A stretch of 64,000 nt of DNA. Source: Mucilaginibacter yixingensis. Lineage in GTDB: Bacteria; Bacteroidota; Bacteroidia; Sphingobacteriales; Sphingobacteriaceae. Under the pieces are notes generated by a model. That model was given only the letters and a program-made list of their open reading frames with translations. It searched no databases and was not told where the DNA came from. The translations under genes and the position numbers were made by a program. Location: positions 3,906,001-3,970,000 of the forward strand of contig NZ_CP160205.1 of NCBI RefSeq assembly GCF_041080815.1. Reading direction: 5' to 3'. The first letter of the stretch is position 1. Each line of letters opens with the position of its first letter. Shown in pieces: positions 33,342 to 42,077 of the stretch.

Positions 33342-34718
33342 TTATTCCCCAATTGGGGCCTTCGAAAACTTTTTGAAAATATTGCTGATTAACATTTTCA
33401 ACTCGGCATAACCCAGTGTAAAAATGTCGCCCATTTTAAAGTTCAGGTATTTTTTCAGCGTCCAGTACCCGTAAAGCGTTCCTACTATAAAGGTGATAAT
33501 AGACGCACCGGCAACGCCATAAATACTCTTGAAAATGAGCAGGCCTGCAATATCGCCTATCACATTAACCGCCAGCATAATGTATACCTTAATCATATTG
33601 GCTCGCGGCTTATTGATCATATCCAGGGTGATGCCCATAAACCTGTCTAGCGGCAGCAGGATGGCAAAGAACATAAAGATCCTGAACACACCTACCGACT
33701 CAGACCCGATAAACTTTTTACCACCAAGAATGTGCATAAACACATCGGCCCCAACAAAGCACACTAAACAAATAGGAATCAGCGCAAGGGTAATCATCCC
33801 GGCAAATTTCTTCATCAGGTACACCACTTTATTGTTATCGCCCTGATTAGATGCGGCTGAAATCATTGGCATTGCGGTGGCCGTAAAACTGCGGATAAAG
33901 ATCTCTATCACCTGCATCAGTTGTTGGGCCATACCATACATACCCACAGCAGCGGCGGCGGCATTGCCCGGCAACATAAAGTTGATGATATAGGTGTCTG
34001 AAGCTTTTAAAAATTGTGCCGCAATAGAGGTGCCCACACTGAATTTTCCGTAATGAAACAGCTCGTGGATACTCTCTTTAGTACGCTTTCCTATAGTGCC
34101 TAATCTATCCCACCCGGCAATCATCGTTGCAGCGCTGGTAAGCACACAGGTAAGAAAGTTGGCGTAAACAGCATTTAAAAACGTAAGATGGTTTGTTAAA
34201 ATGAGGATAACCATAAACAGCAGCTGCAGGCATTGGTTAATGCCCCGTACAACCAGCAACATCCCAAAGCGTTCTTCGGCCTGTAAGATCCAGGTGGCTA
34301 CGCTGTAGGGCAGCATGGCCAAAAAGATAATGCCGAACCAGTGCATCATAATTAAAGTGGCCGGAGTAACTGTGGGATGAAAAATAACATACCACAAATA
34401 CCAGAGCAAATTAATTGCGCAGCCGGCAAGCGTAATCACAAAACCAATGTGCCAGGCAGCACCTGAGATACTGGCCGAGCGCTCTTTATCGGTACCAGAA
34501 TAAAATTTAATGAGTGAATTTTGCAGGAAACCCGTACGGAAAACGTCTGCCAGGGTAACCATGTTCAGAATAAAGAATACCCAATTACCCACATCCTCTT
34601 TGGTAGAGAAGTTATGCGCCAATAATAAAATGGTCAACATACCGATAACGGCCATGATCATGTTCCCGGCAAAAGACAGGAAGTGATTATTACGCAATTG
34701 CTTTAAAATTGACTTCAT
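33342..34718 (-). CDS. Polysaccharide flippase (Wzx/MATE-like)
   Basis: 458 residues, hydrophobic throughout, with about 12-14 membrane helices. The start (FLSFAGNMIMAVIGMLTILLLAHNFSTKEDVGNWVFFILNMVTLADVFRTG) is typical of the oligosaccharide flippase family that moves undecaprenyl-linked repeat units across the inner membrane. Its ATG shares a base with the stop of the polymerase gene upstream, so the two are coupled. The end reaches MLISNIFKKF. Confidence 0.9.
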   Translation of the reverse strand: MKSILKQLRNNHFLSFAGNMIMAVIGMLTILLLAHNFSTKEDVGNWVFFILNMVTLADVFRTGFLQNSLIKFYSGTDKERSASISGAAWHIGFVITLAGCAINLLWYLWYVIFHPTVTPATLIMMHWFGIIFLAMLPYSVATWILQAEERFGMLLVVRGINQCLQLLFMVILILTNHLTFLNAVYANFLTCVLTSAATMIAGWDRLGTIGKRTKESIHELFHYGKFSVGTSIAAQFLKASDTYIINFMLPGNAAAAAVGMYGMAQQLMQVIEIFIRSFTATAMPMISAASNQGDNNKVVYLMKKFAGMITLALIPICLVCFVGADVFMHILGGKKFIGSESVGVFRIFMFFAILLPLDRFMGITLDMINKPRANMIKVYIMLAVNVIGDIAGLLIFKSIYGVAGASIITFIVGTLYGYWTLKKYLNFKMGDIFTLGYAELKMLISNIFKKFSKAPIGE

Positions 34719-36214
34719 TAGGTATCAATCCTTTTTACTGAATTTTCTGCTATTTGTTTCTCATCATCCAATCTTTTTAAAACATTTATCAGTGCGATAC
34801 ACAAATAAAACATAATGTTGGACGGAAACTGTACGAAGGACTGTTGCGGATAACTGGCAACAGCAAATGCAAAGATCACCATCACCATCCCCAGCGTGTA
34901 ATTCTTTAGTTCGGGATCCTTAATCAAAAAGAAATTATTGATCCCCGTTTTTAGTGTTACAAAGAGCAGCGTGCAGAATAACAACAAACCTACCGAACCC
35001 AACTCTACGGCTATACGCACATAACTACTATCTGGCGGAAACTTTGACAATGGCGAGTTGGGCGCAAACCTTTGCCCCCAAACACCCACAGCGCCCAAAC
35101 CTGCACCAAAAGGGTGCGATTGGATATACGGCTTAATGAAAGCCTGGTTCTTGGCGCGCTCATTGAACGATGCATCCTCCGTAGGTCTGAACGCACTCTG
35201 GAAACGCTTAATGGCACCGTTTGATGTTGGCACAAAGATCATAAAGATAAAGATCATCCCCACGAAAGACCCTGTCAACAGCACGCGTGTATTAAAGTAT
35301 AATACCATCAATAGCACCAAACATGCTGGCAACAACACATAACCCGCCCTGGTGCCCGAGAAGAGCATAGAGTTCATGAACAAAATGATCATGCCTGCCA
35401 GTAGCAGTTTTTTGCGTAGGCTACGCTTACCAAATAGCATGGACAGGCACAAGGCACTGGTAAGGGCCATATTGTAAGCAAATACAACCGGATCCGAAAA
35501 AATGGAGAACTTGCGCCAATGCCCCGCCTGGAAGTTGAGGTGCATAGTAAGCGGGTTACGACGCAACACGGCCCACTCATACGGAAAATAACCATTTATT
35601 TCTTGCGCATAGCCGTAAATGGCAGCAAAGGTGGTAAGGGCCAGCCATATTTTAATAAGGAGCTTAACAAATTTAAGGTCATTGATCTGGTACTCGAACA
35701 CGAAGTACATCAATACAATAATGGCCACTGTACGCACGGTATATACCCAGGCTAGCTTTGAAGCCGCTACCGGGTTAAGTACCTGTAATATGTTATAGCT
35801 GATCCAGGCCAGCATTAAATAAGAGATGGGATTGGCAAAAACCTTCCAGTTAGGCCTTATTTTCTGACTGATGAGAAAGCCCAGCAGCAGCAGATACTGC
35901 AAAATATCCATACTGGTACCAATAGGCGTACCTGCAGGCGTAAAATTGCTGATAAAGTTTACCCAATAGGCCCAGATAAACAGAACGGCAATACCAAATT
36001 TAGGATAGCCAACGGTACCAATAACAACTGGCAAACCTACTACGCCTACAATTAGAAGTAACCCGGCAACAAAGCCGTAGTAGTAAATTACATAACTGAC
36101 CAGATAGGCACCCAATAAACAAATTGCCAGCAGGGCAAACCATGCAAACCTTCCACTGAAGAGCTTTTTCAGTAGCGGGCGGTCGTCTATATATCTATCC
36201 CTGCTAAACGCCAT
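34718..36214 (-). CDS. O-antigen ligase/polymerase-like protein (Wzy-like)
   Basis: 498 residues, 10 or more membrane helices with one large periplasmic loop (about 330-400) that includes RFQSAFRPTEDASFNERAKNQAFIKPYIQSHPFGAGLGAVGVWG, the Wzy_C/RfaL pattern in which a conserved Arg and His region binds lipid-linked sugar. The likely role is polymerisation of flipped repeat units. It starts 6 bases after the stop of the small membrane peptide and overlaps the flippase start. Confidence 0.88.
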   Translation of the reverse strand: MAFSRDRYIDDRPLLKKLFSGRFAWFALLAICLLGAYLVSYVIYYYGFVAGLLLIVGVVGLPVVIGTVGYPKFGIAVLFIWAYWVNFISNFTPAGTPIGTSMDILQYLLLLGFLISQKIRPNWKVFANPISYLMLAWISYNILQVLNPVAASKLAWVYTVRTVAIIVLMYFVFEYQINDLKFVKLLIKIWLALTTFAAIYGYAQEINGYFPYEWAVLRRNPLTMHLNFQAGHWRKFSIFSDPVVFAYNMALTSALCLSMLFGKRSLRKKLLLAGMIILFMNSMLFSGTRAGYVLLPACLVLLMVLYFNTRVLLTGSFVGMIFIFMIFVPTSNGAIKRFQSAFRPTEDASFNERAKNQAFIKPYIQSHPFGAGLGAVGVWGQRFAPNSPLSKFPPDSSYVRIAVELGSVGLLLFCTLLFVTLKTGINNFFLIKDPELKNYTLGMVMVIFAFAVASYPQQSFVQFPSNIMFYLCIALINVLKRLDDEKQIAENSVKRIDT

Positions 36215-36220
36215 ACCGGT

Positions 36221-36355
36221 TTACAGAAACAATATTTTAACAGCCCACACAAAAACGCCAATAAAGGCAATAGCAATAGCTATTTTACGCGTTTTTTGCT
36301 GCAGTGGTGTTAGCTCTGCAAATGGGTCGGGGGTTGATATTGGCTTAACTTTCAT
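36221..36355 (-). CDS. 44-residue single-helix membrane peptide in the polysaccharide operon
   Basis: ATG 36355 to TAA 36221. The N-terminal half is MKVKPISTPDPFAELTPLQQK; the C-terminal half is one hydrophobic helix IAIAIAFIGVFVWAVKILFL after a KTRK basic patch, so the N-terminus should face the cytoplasm. It sits 6 bases before the polymerase ATG and 52 bases after the Wzc-like gene, in the same direction, which supports a real gene. I do not recognise a family. Possible accessory of the polymerase or kinase (inference). Confidence 0.6.
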   Translation of the reverse strand: MKVKPISTPDPFAELTPLQQKTRKIAIAIAFIGVFVWAVKILFL

Positions 36356-36407
36356 GGCGGCCTGCTTTAAAAAGATGTAACCATGTAACGCGCTAAGGTA
36401 CTAGACC

Positions 36408-38567
36408 TTAACCGCGTTTTTTTGATTGATAGGCTGCTTTATTGAGCACCCAACCGGCAAACTTACCGGTGGTATTCAGTTGCTGCAGTTCTTTAACCAG
36501 TTGCTTTCTGCCCTCTACAATGTCCTGATCGGCCTCAAAAACAACTATTACTTTATTAGCAAACAACATCCACTCTTTAGCCTTGTTTTTGGCAGATAGC
36601 GATGGTATATCTATCAGAATAATATCATAGATCTGCTTCAACTCGGTAAACTTGTTGCGCAAGAACACTTCACTGCTAATTTCCAGCAACGTTACATCCT
36701 CGCCGCGGTTACCCAACACGCCAACGGCCTGACTAATTGCAGGGGCGTTAGACGGATCATTCCTGAAAAAGTCTTCAATAAAAACTTTGGGCTGTACCGA
36801 ATGACTGATGGTTGGGTTTTCCATATTACCATCTATCAGCAACACCTTTTTATTGATCATGTTGTAAGAGTAGGCCAGCGTGCTTGCCAACAGGGTTTTG
36901 CCCTCGCCATCGCGCATGCTGGTTACAGCCACTACCTTTTCGCCGGCCAGCTCCTGGTCAACCTCAAAGCGGATAGCGCGCAGCAAATCTTTGTACTGCT
37001 GCATCCGGTCGCGGTGCTCCACATCCCAAAGGCGGCGCAGATCAATAGTTGAGCCGGGTATCCGGTTCAAGTAGCCCAACACCGGCAAGCTGGTACGGTT
37101 AGCCAAACGTACCGGATCTTTAATACTGTTATCCAAAAAGAACATCGCAAAGAAGATCACCAGACAGATCATCTCGCCACCCACGCCTGCTAATACAATC
37201 AGCAACAACTTTTTAGATGGCTCTGCAACATCCGGTTCTGCTTTTTCAATCTGCATCAGTTTAGTTTCTGATTTTGATTGCAGCACAGCATTGTTATAAC
37301 GATTCTGCACATCCTGATACTCTTTGCTGGCAATCTCTATCTCCATCTGGTAGGTTTTCACCTTGGCATCCAGCGGCACCATGCGTTTAAAGTTAGCATT
37401 AAGGTTATCCAACTGCTGCTGAATAGACTTCAGACTGTACTTGGTCAGGTTATAGTTCATCTCCAGCTCCAAACGCTGACGCAACAGGTCAGACTTGGTT
37501 TGCAGCGGATCGAGGATATAGGCATCATTAGATTGTAGCGCCTGGTTGGTCACCTTTTTCTGCAATGAGTCTATAGCAGTTTTGATTTTCGGGTCGAAAT
37601 TGCTCATTACCCATCTATCGTTCAGCGCATGCAGCTGATCCATAGAAGTGGTCAACTGCGAGTTGATCTTGCTAACGTTTTGTTCAATAAACTTACGGCT
37701 CTTCGGGTCAAACTTTTTATCAATATTATCAAGCGCACCGGTATATGAGGCCATATTCTTTTGCGCCTCTATCAGTTTATTCTGATACTCTACAATCTGG
37801 CCATAAACGGTTTTAGACTGATCTTCCAGATCCAGCACATCGTTCTTGATCTTGTAGTTCTGCAGTTTTCCTGTTTTAACAGCCAGGGTATCACGTCTCT
37901 CATTCAACAGATTAGACAGGTAACGCACAGCCGCCAACTCATTCTGCTGAACGATCTTGGTATGGTAATCAATAAATCCCTGGCAAAGGGTATTGACTAT
38001 ATAGGCTGATAGCTGCGGGTTCTCCGAAGAAGCCGACACAATAATAAAATCACTGAAATCCTCGCGGGTGATGGTGATGGCCTTGCTCAGCGAACGCTCA
38101 TCGTAACGCATCTCTATCAGCATTTTGTTGAGCGAGTTCTCTTTCGGATTGACCAGCGAAAGACCCTCCAGATGCTTCAGTTTATAATTAAAGATCGCAA
38201 CCGCATCTTTCCACTGTTGTACGGTTAATGAAGCCATCATTTTTGATGACTTTCTAAACGGCGTTTTGCTGTTAAGATCATGCAGGATAAGGTTATAAGA
38301 AACCATATCATACATTTTCTTCAGCTTCATCACCTCCATCAAGTTACTAAACTCTGTATAGATCTTGGTATCCTGTACGTTGGTCTCGTTTTGATCAAGC
38401 AGCTGACGGGTTTGATCTACGATACCCGTTGCAATGCGTGAGTTAGAAACATACTCATCGGGCAGATTACGTACCAGAAAAAAAGTCACCATTATGGCAA
38501 CAGCAGGCACAATAATGAGTATGCTGATATATTTTTTTAGAAGTTTAAAAAAATCTTTTACTTCCAT
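36408..38567 (-). CDS. Wzc-like polysaccharide chain-length protein / tyrosine autokinase
   Basis: 719 residues. Two membrane helices (about 15-33 and 455-478) enclose a long periplasmic coiled-coil region (Wzz/PCP domain). The cytoplasmic domain (about 520-719) is a BY-kinase fold: Walker A SMRDGEGKT (near 547), Walker A' KVLLIDGNMENP (near 576), Walker B IILIDIPS (near 652). Differences from active BY-kinases: the A' motif lacks the usual second Asp and Arg (DADLR type), Walker A lacks the Pro, and the C-terminal tail has only one Tyr (NKAAYQSKKRG) rather than a Tyr cluster. It regulates chain length and export in Wzx/Wzy pathways; kinase activity is doubtful. Confidence 0.9.
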   Translation of the reverse strand: MEVKDFFKLLKKYISILIIVPAVAIMVTFFLVRNLPDEYVSNSRIATGIVDQTRQLLDQNETNVQDTKIYTEFSNLMEVMKLKKMYDMVSYNLILHDLNSKTPFRKSSKMMASLTVQQWKDAVAIFNYKLKHLEGLSLVNPKENSLNKMLIEMRYDERSLSKAITITREDFSDFIIVSASSENPQLSAYIVNTLCQGFIDYHTKIVQQNELAAVRYLSNLLNERRDTLAVKTGKLQNYKIKNDVLDLEDQSKTVYGQIVEYQNKLIEAQKNMASYTGALDNIDKKFDPKSRKFIEQNVSKINSQLTTSMDQLHALNDRWVMSNFDPKIKTAIDSLQKKVTNQALQSNDAYILDPLQTKSDLLRQRLELEMNYNLTKYSLKSIQQQLDNLNANFKRMVPLDAKVKTYQMEIEIASKEYQDVQNRYNNAVLQSKSETKLMQIEKAEPDVAEPSKKLLLIVLAGVGGEMICLVIFFAMFFLDNSIKDPVRLANRTSLPVLGYLNRIPGSTIDLRRLWDVEHRDRMQQYKDLLRAIRFEVDQELAGEKVVAVTSMRDGEGKTLLASTLAYSYNMINKKVLLIDGNMENPTISHSVQPKVFIEDFFRNDPSNAPAISQAVGVLGNRGEDVTLLEISSEVFLRNKFTELKQIYDIILIDIPSLSAKNKAKEWMLFANKVIVVFEADQDIVEGRKQLVKELQQLNTTGKFAGWVLNKAAYQSKKRG

Positions 38568-39247
38568 TAGTTAATGTCTTCCAATTTCTTACCTATAAAC
38601 TCTTCCAGATCAACCTTTGCGGTAAGCACGGAGCGCTCGCCCTGTATTTTATAGGATGTTTGTGTATACATAATTACCAGCGCGTCATTATAATCTTTTA
38701 ATGATGCCTCAGCTTTCTCAAACTTTGTTTTCATTTGCTTTACATTGGTGCCGGCATCCTGCTCGGCCCTAACGCGCACTCTGAGTTCGGCCAGCGCTTC
38801 CACGTAATTATAGTATAAACGTTTTACGTTAGTTGTAAGCGTTAAAATATATTCCTGCTGTTGGTAATAAGCTACATCAACTGCCTGGCGGGCATTTTTA
38901 ATTTGATAAGGTTTTGCCAGCAGCTGACCAATATTTACCGTAACCGCCAATGAGAAACCAAAAAAAATGTTGGGGTTAACCACATTTACGGTGTTTTGCG
39001 GATTGTATATATACGATGGGGTGATCATATCAAACCACGAGATTTGCGCCTGGTGGTAGGTGGTACGCGCAATACCAATCTGCGTAGACCGGATCTTCAT
39101 CTCGGGATAGTTCTTTTTAGCGGTATCTATCAGCTTTTGCAGAAAGTCTTGCTTTACGTCGGGTATCATGCTTTCCTGCGCGCGCAGGCTAGCGGCAGAG
39201 CATAATATGAAAAAAAATGAAAGGTTTATCAGGCGAAATTTGAACAT
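38567..39247 (-). CDS. Half-length TolC-like outer-membrane protein
   Basis: 226 residues. Signal peptide (LINLSFFFILCSAASLRAQ) then a helical region with TolC-family features: LQKLIDTAKKNYPEMKIRSTQIGIARTTYHQAQISWFDMITPSYIY, then a strand-like segment IFFGFSLAVTVNIGQLLAKPYQIKNARQAVDVAYYQQQEYILTLTTNVKRLYYNYVEAL. TolC/OEP proteins have two such repeats in about 420-480 residues; here there is one. It overlaps the Wzc-like gene by one base and follows the sugar transferase gene after 2 bases, so it belongs to the export machinery. It may assemble with twice the usual subunits (inference). Confidence 0.75.
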   Translation of the reverse strand: MFKFRLINLSFFFILCSAASLRAQESMIPDVKQDFLQKLIDTAKKNYPEMKIRSTQIGIARTTYHQAQISWFDMITPSYIYNPQNTVNVVNPNIFFGFSLAVTVNIGQLLAKPYQIKNARQAVDVAYYQQQEYILTLTTNVKRLYYNYVEALAELRVRVRAEQDAGTNVKQMKTKFEKAEASLKDYNDALVIMYTQTSYKIQGERSVLTAKVDLEEFIGKKLEDIN

Positions 39248-39249
39248 GC

Positions 39250-40347
39250 TTAGACTTTTTCTTTCTGGAACAAGGCCGGAATAGTTGATAAAATGATCTT
39301 CATATCAAGCAACAGCGAGTAGTTCTGTGCGTAAAAATTATCCAGCTTCTTCCGTTCCCTCTCAGACATATCATCTTTACCGCGCTTGGTTACCTGCCAT
39401 AAGCCTGTTAAACCCGCAGGGCCTAAAAAGCGCATGGCCCACTCGTTAGAGGTTAACATCTCTGCCTCATAAACCGGTAGCGGACGGTTACCTACAATAG
39501 ACATATCGCCCTTTAAGATGTTTACCAGCTGCGGCAACTCATCTAAACTGGTGCTGCGTAAAAAGCCGCCCAGACGGGTAATACGCGGGTCATTCTTAAT
39601 TTTTACAAATGATGCTTTGCCTTTTGCGCCGCCATCCTCATTAGCATATTGGTTATGCTCTGCAGAGAGCTTGGCCAGCAACTGATCGGCATCGCTACGC
39701 ATCGATCTGAATTTATAAAAATCAAACACCTGGTAGCCGGTACCTACACGCTTGCTCTTATAAATGATAGGTCCTTTTGAGCCCAGTTTAATAGCTAATG
39801 CAATGACCAACAGCACCGGAGAAAAAGCCAGTAAAGCCATCGATGACAGGATAACGTCCATAGCGCGTTTACCCGGTGGCAACTTGTAAGTAGTATCTAC
39901 CTTTTTAGAAAGCTCGGCCAGTGTTGGCTTGATCAGTTTAAAGTTTACCAGGAAGTTTAAACGCTCGCGCAGGTGCAGCAGGTTGATCGGCATGGCATAA
40001 AGGTCATTCACCTTTAAACTTATCGCACGGCGGCGCCACTCGGCATCGTTACGATCTGTTACCAGCACAATAAGCATTTGCTTAAACATGCTGTTCTTCT
40101 TGATACGCTCAACAAAGGTAAAGGCTTCGCCTGTTTCATCCAGCTCGATCAATAAGATATCGGGCATACTCAACAGCGACTGTTCTGCCAGGTACTCATC
40201 CAGGCCGTTAAGGTTCTGGCTAGCAAATATCTGGTAATGGGCAGGCAGCTCGGCAAATATATTATCGCGCAGGGCTGTGCCTGCATAGGCCAGCTTTACC
40301 CTTAAACCTACACTTTCATTCCAATCAGTTGTAATTGGTTGTGTCAT
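39250..40347 (-). CDS. Pseudo-receiver fused to initiating sugar-phosphate transferase (WcaJ/WbaP-like)
   Basis: 365 residues. Residues about 15-130 align with a receiver domain but lack its chemistry: the acidic pair is replaced (LAYAGTAL), the phosphoacceptor position in PDILLIELDETG is Glu 68, and the conserved Lys before Pro is Met (YAMPINLL). Residues 155-365 are a bacterial sugar transferase: GKRAMDVILSS, one membrane segment, YKSKRVGTGYQVFDFYKFRSM, RITRLGGFLRSTSLDELPQLVNILKGDMSIVGNRPLP. It starts the lipid-linked repeat unit on undecaprenyl phosphate. It overlaps the stand-alone response regulator by 23 bases. Confidence 0.92.
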   Translation of the reverse strand: MTQPITTDWNESVGLRVKLAYAGTALRDNIFAELPAHYQIFASQNLNGLDEYLAEQSLLSMPDILLIELDETGEAFTFVERIKKNSMFKQMLIVLVTDRNDAEWRRRAISLKVNDLYAMPINLLHLRERLNFLVNFKLIKPTLAELSKKVDTTYKLPPGKRAMDVILSSMALLAFSPVLLVIALAIKLGSKGPIIYKSKRVGTGYQVFDFYKFRSMRSDADQLLAKLSAEHNQYANEDGGAKGKASFVKIKNDPRITRLGGFLRSTSLDELPQLVNILKGDMSIVGNRPLPVYEAEMLTSNEWAMRFLGPAGLTGLWQVTKRGKDDMSERERKKLDNFYAQNYSLLLDMKIILSTIPALFQKEKV

Positions 40348-40714
40348 AAACTTGCAGAATTTTGCTGATTTCAGCTTTTAAAACAGTTGGATTGAAGGGT
40401 TTGTGCAAATAAGCATCCACCTGGAACGGCATACGCGACACCTGCTCATCAAGATCGTCGGCTGCAGAAAGCAGTACTACCGGTATATCTTTATAAAAAC
40501 CACTAATCTTTACGTTCTTTACAAAAGCCTGTCCGTCAAAAGTAGGCATGGCTAGGTCTGAGATAATCAGCTCGGGCATGTTACCTTCTTCCAGCCAGTC
40601 CAGTGCTTCAAAACCGCTGGTTTTTACCACAATATCATAATCTTTTGACAGTATAAAATTGAGCAGTTTCAGAATGCTCAGGTCATCATCAACTACCAAT
40701 AAATTTTTCTTCAT
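40325..40714 (-). CDS. Single-domain response regulator (CheY-like)
   Basis: 129 residues, receiver domain only. VVDDDLSILKLL supplies the acidic pocket, Asp in LIISDLAMPTFDG is the phosphoacceptor, Ser in VVLLSAAD and Lys in YLHKPFNP are present, so it should be phosphorylatable. First gene of the minus-strand polysaccharide operon; it overlaps the sugar transferase gene by 23 bases. With no output domain it must act by binding another protein, and the adjacent pseudo-receiver transferase is an obvious candidate (inference). Confidence 0.93.
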   Translation of the reverse strand: MKKNLLVVDDDLSILKLLNFILSKDYDIVVKTSGFEALDWLEEGNMPELIISDLAMPTFDGQAFVKNVKISGFYKDIPVVLLSAADDLDEQVSRMPFQVDAYLHKPFNPTVLKAEISKILQVYDTTNYN

Positions 40715-40929
40715 GTTAGCGCTTAATTTAGCTATTTAATGCAAAACAATTACTAAAACAGCTTCATAGGTAGACAAATAAAACGCGGCTGCAGCCGCTG
40801 TTTGTTAGCTGCATTAAAATAACAAACTTTTATTTAAACTAAAAAATACAATACAACAACCACAACTATATATTTTAACGCAACATTTTACGCAAGGTTA
40901 TTTTTATTTCTCAATTAGTTATTTTTTTC
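40715..40929 (-). promoter_or_regulatory. AT-rich leader/promoter region of the polysaccharide operon with a GC palindrome
   Basis: No gene. The region is strongly AT-rich except for the perfect 14-base palindrome GCGGCTGCAGCCGC at 40785-40798, about 70 bases before the response-regulator ATG. A convincing TAnnTTTG box could not be placed. The palindrome may be an operator or a hairpin in the leader. Confidence 0.4.
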
Positions 40930-41928
40930 TTATTTATTAAAACCTGCGTGTTTATCTATCACCATATCCAGTATATCTTTTGTTTTGTCTGGATAATTTA
41001 CCGGAATAACCTTACCGTTTTCCAGCCAATCATAAATTACATCATTATGTTTTGGCTTCAAACTCTTAATCAGCGGCACACCCATATATTTTAAAGCAGC
41101 GCCATTGAGGTGTTGCTCGTACTGATTTTTCATGGGTATTACCAGCAGCTTTTTACCCATAAATAATGCCTCGGCCGGCGTTTCAAACCCTGCACCGCAC
41201 AACACACCGGTTGATTGCGCCATGCTGGCAATAAACCGCTCGTTATTGATAGGCTGGATATTCACATTTTTATGCGAAACTACCTTTTTGTTGTGCTTAG
41301 AGAATACTTCCCATTTGATATGCTTAAACTCGGTAAGACGCTCTATCAAACGCTTATCATCATAAGCAGGCAGATAAACGGTGTAATGGCCACGGTCTTC
41401 AACCACCTGCTCACGTACCTGCTTGCGAATTACCGGGGTAAACGTATTCTGGTCAAACTCTGCAAAATGGAAACCATATTGCACGTTGGTGGGCGCATAG
41501 TTTTTGATAATAAACTTGCCCATCATGTCTGTTTCGTCAGGCTTTGGCGCGTTCTCGCTCATTACCGCCGCCTGATGACTCAATGAAACGCAGAATTTAT
41601 TACGCTGATAACAGGCCCATGATGATACGGGTTCAAAATCATTGATCACCAGATCATAATCCTCTACCGGCAGCTTTTTCATCTCTTTGATGAATAAACG
41701 GGTATTGGCCTGTTTAAAAGTTTTCCAAAGATCAACCCCACCTTTTTTACCAAAGATAAAGCCCATGCCATGGAATTTATACTTTACCGGGAAGGGCAAG
41801 GACAGATCGCCCTGGATACCGCTTACTACAATATCCACATCAGCGCGCTGCTGTAAAAGCGGCACAATATCCATAGAACGGCTCAGGTGCCCGTTACCTG
41901 TGCCTTGAATAGCGTAGAGTATCCTCAT
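40930..41928 (-). CDS. GT-B type glycosyltransferase (MurG-like fold)
   Basis: 332 residues. The N-terminus MRILYAIQGTGNGHLSRSMDIVPLL carries the GxGNGHxxR motif of this branch, and the C-terminal donor site is VLCGAGFETPAEALFMGKKLLVIPMKNQYEQHLNGAAL, as in MurG/UDP-glycosyltransferase-like enzymes. No membrane helices. It lies in the same direction as, but about 215 bases upstream of, the polysaccharide operon and has its own spacer, so membership in that pathway is uncertain. Acceptor unknown. Confidence 0.85.
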   Translation of the reverse strand: MRILYAIQGTGNGHLSRSMDIVPLLQQRADVDIVVSGIQGDLSLPFPVKYKFHGMGFIFGKKGGVDLWKTFKQANTRLFIKEMKKLPVEDYDLVINDFEPVSSWACYQRNKFCVSLSHQAAVMSENAPKPDETDMMGKFIIKNYAPTNVQYGFHFAEFDQNTFTPVIRKQVREQVVEDRGHYTVYLPAYDDKRLIERLTEFKHIKWEVFSKHNKKVVSHKNVNIQPINNERFIASMAQSTGVLCGAGFETPAEALFMGKKLLVIPMKNQYEQHLNGAALKYMGVPLIKSLKPKHNDVIYDWLENGKVIPVNYPDKTKDILDMVIDKHAGFNK

Positions 41929-41992
41929 AATCGGGATTAAATATAGCTATTGCATGTTATATTGACAGCCCTGAATTATAAACAAATGGAAT

Positions 41993-42027
41993 AAAAAAGC
42001 CTGATTTATTGAAAAACAGGCTTTTTT
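41993..42027. terminator. Bidirectional terminator downstream of the helicase gene
   Basis: AAAAAAGCCTG / CAGGCTTTTTT with a 13-base loop; A and T tracts on both sides. Confidence 0.8.
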
Positions 42028-42077
42028 AGTTTAAATAAACAATGGTTTAATATAACCGTAATATGTTTAAACGGATA

